Shown one piece after another: positions 59,661-64,000 of a stretch of 64,000 nt of DNA; within the stretch, counting starts at the first letter, position 1; each line of letters begins with the position of its first letter. Location of the stretch: positions 78,257-142,256 of the forward strand of contig NZ_JAOVZV010000007.1 of NCBI RefSeq assembly GCF_026460945.1. Direction: 5' to 3'. Below the pieces are notes generated by a model. That model searched no databases. It saw only the letters and a program-made list of their open reading frames with translations, and was not told the origin of the DNA. Position numbers and translations under genes: made by a program. Source of the DNA: Chryseobacterium luquanense (GTDB lineage Bacteria; Bacteroidota; Bacteroidia; Flavobacteriales; Weeksellaceae).

Positions 59661-60755
59661 ATGAAACAAAAAATACTACTAACAGGAGCTTTTATGTTTC
59701 TGTTCTCAATCGCCTTTTCCCAAAGCAAAGTAACTTTGAAAAAACAGATGGAAAATTATACAAACAAAGTCGACAGTCTGGTTACTGAAGAACGAAACAA
59801 AATGAATGCTGAATTTGATGAACTTGAAAAGAAAATGAAGGCCGGCGAAATTTCTGAAAACGAAATGAATGAGCAGAAAAATTTAACTGCCATTCGATAT
59901 GAAGCAATAATTAATGATGAGATTGCAAAACAGAAAGACGAGTACGAAGAAATAACTGGCAAAACAGTAAGAAAAGCACTTTTTAAAAGTAATCTTAGTT
60001 CAGAAAATAAATTATTCCGAACGGCTAGAGGCGCTTTGCTGGATCTTACATTTGAACAACCCGAATTTGATGAGCCTGAAGATCCTAAAAACTATTTGGA
60101 AAGTTTTGGATATGTTGCAGGAATTTCACTAATAAATTTCACAGATAATAAATTTTTTGATTTTTCTAAAGGAAATGAGCTGAAAAACTCTACGTCTGGA
60201 AATTTCACTTTGCGTTATGAGAATCAGTTGGGTAAAACTACAAGTCCCGTTTTTTATCGTGTAGGATTAGGCTGGAGACTTGAAACCATCGTTCCTTCCA
60301 ATGACAAAATTTTTGCGCAGGATGATAAAAATCTTTACATCACAGATTTTACGGGGAATAACTTTAAGAATGCATGGTTAAGAACAGACTATATTTATAT
60401 TCCTGTGGAAGCAATATTTGTTTTAAATCCAAAATTTAAAGATTACGAAGGAGTACGTTATATAGATAACACAAAAAAACAATTGCGTATTGGTGTAGGT
60501 CTTTATGGTGGAACCAAAATAAATGACAGAATCCATCTTCAGTACAAAAATGATTTTGGAAATCGTGTGTACAATCGAGATGCAGTATCAAAAGGATTAA
60601 ATCCATTTATATTTGGAGGAAAAATTTCAATAGAATATTTCGGGTTTAATATTTACATAATGAAAGATTTTACATCTGTTTTCAATAATGAAGCATTGAT
60701 TCGTAATAAAAAAGGAGTGCAGATTGGAATAGATCTTTGGGCATTGACATTTTAA
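59661..60755 (+). CDS. Secreted protein with coiled coil and outer-membrane beta-barrel-like domain
   Basis: 364 residues. Signal peptide 1-20 (LFSIAFSQ), a charged coiled coil (about 22-110, rich in Glu/Lys/Asn), then a beta-rich region (about 145-364; SGNFTLRYENQLG, FYRVGLGWRLETI, LRIGVGLYGGTKI, FGGKISIEYFGFNIYIM) that ends in a Phe, as outer-membrane barrels do. Third gene of the sigma/anti-sigma-like unit; likely a target or an envelope-stress partner. Confidence 0.75.
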   Translation: MKQKILLTGAFMFLFSIAFSQSKVTLKKQMENYTNKVDSLVTEERNKMNAEFDELEKKMKAGEISENEMNEQKNLTAIRYEAIINDEIAKQKDEYEEITGKTVRKALFKSNLSSENKLFRTARGALLDLTFEQPEFDEPEDPKNYLESFGYVAGISLINFTDNKFFDFSKGNELKNSTSGNFTLRYENQLGKTTSPVFYRVGLGWRLETIVPSNDKIFAQDDKNLYITDFTGNNFKNAWLRTDYIYIPVEAIFVLNPKFKDYEGVRYIDNTKKQLRIGVGLYGGTKINDRIHLQYKNDFGNRVYNRDAVSKGLNPFIFGGKISIEYFGFNIYIMKDFTSVFNNEALIRNKKGVQIGIDLWALTF

Positions 60756-60904
60756 TTTTCAGAATATTATTATTATACTCTTAATAATAATAGCCTGCTA
60801 AACACTAAATATGGTCTTCGGATTGGTTTAGAAATTACCAGTATTAATTTTAAGATATTCATAATAATTAAATTAATATTAAATAATCAATAATTTTTAT
60901 GTTG

Positions 60905-60912
60905 TATTTTTG
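60905..60912 (+). promoter_or_regulatory. -7-like element in an intergenic gap
   Basis: TATTTTTG. A transcript from here would reach a strong hairpin after about 65 nt. No TTG at the usual spacing, so the call is weak. Confidence 0.35.
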
Positions 60913-60950
60913 CCTAAATAATATTATCAATCTTAAATAAATGATTTTAA

Positions 60951-60980
60951 AACATACTTATAAAAAGTATGTTTTTTTTT
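60951..60980 (+). terminator. Hairpin with long T run upstream of 61025
   Basis: AACATACTT pairs with AAGTATGTT around a 5-base loop, then nine Ts. It lies 45 bp before the next ATG and 196 bp after the previous stop, so it could end a short transcript or attenuate the next gene. The 269-bp gap 60756-61024 holds nothing else I can see. Confidence 0.7.
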
Positions 60981-61024
60981 GTATTTTGGCATTGTGAGAT
61001 TCAGTTAAAATTGTAAAATCAATA

Positions 61025-61414
61025 ATGAAAAATTTACAGCTTTTAGGATTAATTTTAGTTGTCATTGGAAGTTTTCTTCCCTTAGTTCATGTACCAATCA
61101 TTGGAAACTGGAATTACTGGAAGGTAGATTACTATTTGGCAGGAGCTTGCTGGGTCTTCTCGGCTTGCGCATTATTTGGAATTATTAGTAACAGTCAGAA
61201 AATTGTAAAATTCTTCGGCATTTTATTAATTCTGCTATTTGCATTTACCATTTTTGCTACAAAATATCAAGCGTTCAGTTATTTTAGTTTTTTACCTTTT
61301 AAATCGTGGACAGAAACTCTCGCTGCAACCATCAAGTTACAGTGGGGCTGGATTGTTGAGTTTTTAGGAGCATTTATTTTAGTGTTTGTGAAAAGAAAAA
61401 AAGAAGTTCAATAG
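61025..61414 (+). CDS. Small membrane protein, unknown
   Basis: 129 residues with four hydrophobic segments (about 5-20, 38-55, 60-80 and 108-124) and a basic tail (KRKKEV). No family recognised. The thiolase gene follows after 40 bp on the same strand; co-transcription is possible. The hairpin at 60951-60980 lies in its leader. Confidence 0.65.
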   Translation: MKNLQLLGLILVVIGSFLPLVHVPIIGNWNYWKVDYYLAGACWVFSACALFGIISNSQKIVKFFGILLILLFAFTIFATKYQAFSYFSFLPFKSWTETLAATIKLQWGWIVEFLGAFILVFVKRKKEVQ

Positions 61415-61454
61415 AAAGAAAAATTAATTATAGAATTAAAATAAAAAAGAAGAT

Positions 61455-62633
61455 ATGAAAGAAGTATTCATTGTTTCCGCAGTTAGAACTCCAATGGGAA
61501 GTTTTATGGGAAGCTTATCAACAGTTCCGGCTACGAAACTGGGAGCAACAGCAGTAAAAGGAGCTTTAGATAAAATTAATTTAGACCCGAAAAATGTTCA
61601 GGAAATCTACATGGGGAACGTTCTTCAGGCAGGTGAAGGTCAGGCTCCGGCAAGACAGGTTGCTTTAGGTGCTGGATTGTCAAACGAAACTCCATCTACA
61701 ACAATCAACAAAGTTTGTGCTTCAGGTATGAAAGCTGTAACAATGGCTGCACAAGCGATAAAAGCAGGTGATGCAGACGTTATCGTTGCAGGAGGAATGG
61801 AAAATATGTCGATGGTTCCTCATTACTACAACGCAAGAAACGCTACAAAATTAGGCGATGTAAAAATGCAGGATGGAATGGTTTTAGACGGTCTTACAGA
61901 CGTTTACAACAAAGTACACATGGGAGTTTGTGCAGAAAAATGTGCAACAGATTATAACTTTTCAAGAGAAGATCAGGATAATTTTGCTATTGAATCTTAC
62001 AAAAGATCTGCAAAGGCTTGGAGCGAAGGAAAATTTGTTGAAGAAGTTGTTCCGGTATCAATTCCACAAAGAAAGGGAGAGCCGGTAATTTTTGCTGAAG
62101 ATGAAGAATATAAAGCGGTGAATTTCGATAGAATGCCTACACTTCCTACTGTTTTCAAAAAAGAAGAAGGAACCGTTACAGCAGCCAATGCATCAACTTT
62201 AAACGACGGTGCTTCTGCATTAATTCTTGTTTCTAAAGAAAAAATGGAAGAATTAGGTTTAAAACCTTTAGCTAAAATAGTTTCTTACGCAGATGCAGCT
62301 CACGAGCCTGAAAACTTTACAACAGCTCCTTCAAAAGCTTTACCGATCGCTCTTAAAAAGGCAGGGTTAGAAATTTCGGATATTGATTTCTTTGAATTCA
62401 ACGAAGCATTTTCTGTAGTTGGTTTGGCAAATAATAAAATTTTAGGCTTAGATGCTGCTAAGGTTAACGTAAACGGTGGAGCAGTAGCTTTAGGTCATCC
62501 ACTTGGAAGTTCTGGTTCTAGAATTATTGTTACTCTGATCAATGTTTTAAAGCAAAATAACGCTAAGTATGGTGCTGCAGCTATCTGTAATGGTGGTGGT
62601 GGTGCTTCTGCAATCGTTATTGAGAATATGTAA
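61455..62633 (+). CDS. Acetyl-CoA C-acyltransferase (thiolase)
   Basis: 392 residues of the thiolase family. Nucleophile Cys88 in NKVCASGM, HPLGSSGSR with His348, and CNGGGG with Cys378 make the catalytic set; NEAFS is also present. The enzyme either condenses two acetyl-CoA or splits 3-ketoacyl-CoA; sequence alone does not decide. Codon use suggests high expression. Not linked to other beta-oxidation genes here, but etfBA lies 5 kb upstream. Confidence 0.93.
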   Translation: MKEVFIVSAVRTPMGSFMGSLSTVPATKLGATAVKGALDKINLDPKNVQEIYMGNVLQAGEGQAPARQVALGAGLSNETPSTTINKVCASGMKAVTMAAQAIKAGDADVIVAGGMENMSMVPHYYNARNATKLGDVKMQDGMVLDGLTDVYNKVHMGVCAEKCATDYNFSREDQDNFAIESYKRSAKAWSEGKFVEEVVPVSIPQRKGEPVIFAEDEEYKAVNFDRMPTLPTVFKKEEGTVTAANASTLNDGASALILVSKEKMEELGLKPLAKIVSYADAAHEPENFTTAPSKALPIALKKAGLEISDIDFFEFNEAFSVVGLANNKILGLDAAKVNVNGGAVALGHPLGSSGSRIIVTLINVLKQNNAKYGAAAICNGGGGASAIVIENM

Positions 62634-62657
62634 TTATTGTTTTTAGATAAATCTTTG

Positions 62658-62689
62658 AAATCCGGAAGTGTAATATTTCCGGATTTTTT
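62658..62689 (+). terminator. Terminator after the thiolase gene
   Basis: AAATCCGGAA pairs with TTCCGGATTT, then Ts. Confidence 0.88.
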
Positions 62690-62756
62690 GTTTCTCTAAA
62701 TGTGGTAAAATAGGATCTAACTTTAACAAATCAATAAAATTTAACCATAAAAAAAT

Positions 62757-62784
62757 AAAAACTGCCGAATGTTCAGCGGTTTTT
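62757..62784 (+). terminator. Second hairpin, fused to the next promoter
   Basis: AAAACTGC and its GCGGTTTT partner, with one mismatch inside; the T run leads directly to TATTTTTG at 62786. Confidence 0.65.
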
Positions 62785-62785
62785 C

Positions 62786-62793
62786 TATTTTTG
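62786..62793 (+). promoter_or_regulatory. -7 element for the UMF1-type MFS gene
   Basis: TATTTTTG, 21 bp before the ATG at 62814. Confidence 0.6.
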
Positions 62794-62813
62794 TGCAACT
62801 AATTAGTTTGAAA

Positions 62814-64000
62814 ATGTCTGAAACTGAAATTCAACCGACTCAAAATATAAAGAATAATCCGAAAATCATGAAAGCCTGGGCTGTCTATGATTGGGCAAAC
62901 TCTGTATATTCTTTGGTTATTACCTCTGCAATTTTTCCGATTTATTATACCATTCTTACGACTGCTTATAATAAAAAAGAATTTGTTCCGGAAGCGGGAG
63001 AAGTACAGGAAATTCCGGTACGTCACATGATTAAGATTTTTGGGGAAGGTTATGAGCCGGAAGCGGTTTTAAGTTTCTCTTACGCAATTTCATTCTTTTT
63101 GGTAGTATTATTATCGCCTTTCTTATCGTCATTGGCAGATACTATCGGAAACAAAAAATCATTTCTACAGTTTTTCTGTTACTTGGGAGCAACTTCTTGT
63201 ATGGGATTGGCGATGTTTACAGGAATGGAAAATGTCTTTTTGGGATTGCTTTTCAGCATCACGGCAAGTGTCGGCTTTTGGGGAAGTTTGGTATTCTATA
63301 ATTCATTTTTGCCGGATATTGCAACTCCAGATAAGCAGGATTCATTGTCAGCAAAAGGATATATTTACGGTTACATCGGTTCGGTTGTGCTTTTAATTAT
63401 CTGTTTGATTTTAATTCAGGTGGTTGCGAAAGGTCCTGATCAGGCTAAAATTTATATTAGAGTAAGTTTCTTATTAACAGGAGCTTGGTGGTTTGGTTTT
63501 TCACAATATACTTTTAAACATTTACCGCAGTTTGGTGATGTGAAAGAGAAACTTCCAAAAGATTTAGTTTTATTAAATTATAAAAACATCTTCAAAAGAC
63601 ACGAAGAGCAAGGTGGATTTTTTGAAGTATTAAAAGATAACATCAGTTTCTATAAAGATATTGCCAAAGAGAGCTTTAGAGAATTATTCAGAGTAGGAAA
63701 TAAACTTTTTTCAGATAAAGCTTTAAAGTTTTTCCTTTCTAGTTTCTTCTTTTACAGTGTCGGAATGCAGACTATTTTCTTAATGGCAGTTCCATTTGGA
63801 AGCACTGTGATTTTCCCGAAAGAAGCAGATAAATATAAATTAATCATAACGATTTTAGTTATTCAGATTATCGCCATTTTTGGAGCATTTTTATTCTCAA
63901 GATTATCAAAAAAAATTGGCAATAAAAATGTCATTACAATTGCAGTTATCATTTGGATTGGATGTTGTCTTTCTGCATATTCTTTAAATAAAGAAAACCC
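62814..64000 (+). CDS. UMF1-type MFS transporter, 3' end cut by the window edge
   Basis: The frame starts at the ATG (MSETEIQPTQNIKNNPKIMKAWAVYDWANSVYSLVITSAIFPIYYTI) and stays open to the window end, so at least 395 residues are coded. AWAVYDWANSVYSLVI is the signature of the UMF1/Atg22-like permease group. A run of membrane helices is visible, with a long cytoplasmic loop near 245-305. Substrate unknown; homologues are implicated in amino acid or peptide export. Confidence 0.85.
   Translation, partial: MSETEIQPTQNIKNNPKIMKAWAVYDWANSVYSLVITSAIFPIYYTILTTAYNKKEFVPEAGEVQEIPVRHMIKIFGEGYEPEAVLSFSYAISFFLVVLLSPFLSSLADTIGNKKSFLQFFCYLGATSCMGLAMFTGMENVFLGLLFSITASVGFWGSLVFYNSFLPDIATPDKQDSLSAKGYIYGYIGSVVLLIICLILIQVVAKGPDQAKIYIRVSFLLTGAWWFGFSQYTFKHLPQFGDVKEKLPKDLVLLNYKNIFKRHEEQGGFFEVLKDNISFYKDIAKESFRELFRVGNKLFSDKALKFFLSSFFFYSVGMQTIFLMAVPFGSTVIFPKEADKYKLIITILVIQIIAIFGAFLFSRLSKKIGNKNVITIAVIIWIGCCLSAYSLNKEN

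Overview
The window looks like chromosome of a Bacteroidota species of class Flavobacteriia, most like Chryseobacterium or a close relative (family Weeksellaceae). The signs are strong AT bias, promoters of the Bacteroidota type (TAnnTTTG, sometimes with a TTG about 20 bp upstream), almost no Shine-Dalgarno sequences, several secreted proteins ending in type IX secretion (T9SS) sorting domains (KKFIKK ends), and a split ATP synthase operon. The genus is an inference. There are no rRNA or tRNA genes, CRISPR arrays, transposases or phage structural genes that I can recognise. Most of the window is ordinary core chromosome.

Layout: (1) 1-2369 glycogen synthesis (glgA cut by the window edge, then glgC). 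(2) 2442-8245 a membrane-anchored SRPBCC-like protein, sucA-sucB and apaG. (3) 8303-10749, minus strand: exonuclease, glycosyltransferase and lipid A acyltransferase. (4) 10829-20844: thioredoxin-like protein, aldehyde dehydrogenase, rpsF-rpsR-rplI, a T9SS-secreted protein, a ClC transporter, two unknown membrane proteins, a branched-chain-type E2 and a SAM hydroxide adenosyltransferase. (5) 20971-24911: phoH and four tandem outer-membrane beta-barrel genes. (6) 25029-30201: a KdpDE-like two-component system, a very AT-rich TIR-TPR gene on the opposite strand, and the potassium transporter kup. (7) 30397-46027: ffh, a lipoprotein, the ATP synthase genes atpBEFHAG (no atpD or atpC), a CNNM/CBS protein, clpS, udk, a DivIC-like gene, the small subunit of methylmalonyl-CoA mutase, DinB, a methyltransferase, a His-rich lipoprotein and an M20 peptidase. 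(8) 46164-53445: a secretome block with three T9SS proteins, two tail-fibre-like paralogues and the remains of a third. (9) 53525-64000: SDR, etfB-etfA, a bifunctional nuclease, a NupG-type MFS, a sigma factor cassette, a thiolase and a cut UMF1-type MFS gene.

The most unusual signal is not a gene. At least six gene junctions, most of them inside or next to housekeeping operons (sucA/sucB, rpsR/rplI, atpA/atpG, etfB/etfA, the DivIC-like gene/mutA, clpS/udk), are filled by AT-rich sequence with a strict 7-base period. Several of these fold back as long imperfect hairpins. The heptamers differ between sites (TTAGATG, AACCAAC and TAATTCC types), but period, length and position are shared. Other notable points are an identical 17-bp KdpE-like site in front of both the KdpDE-like pair and kup, four genes whose promoter lies so close to the ATG that the mRNA should be leaderless, a perfect 18-bp palindrome at the etfB promoter, and a strong hairpin between atpE and atpF.
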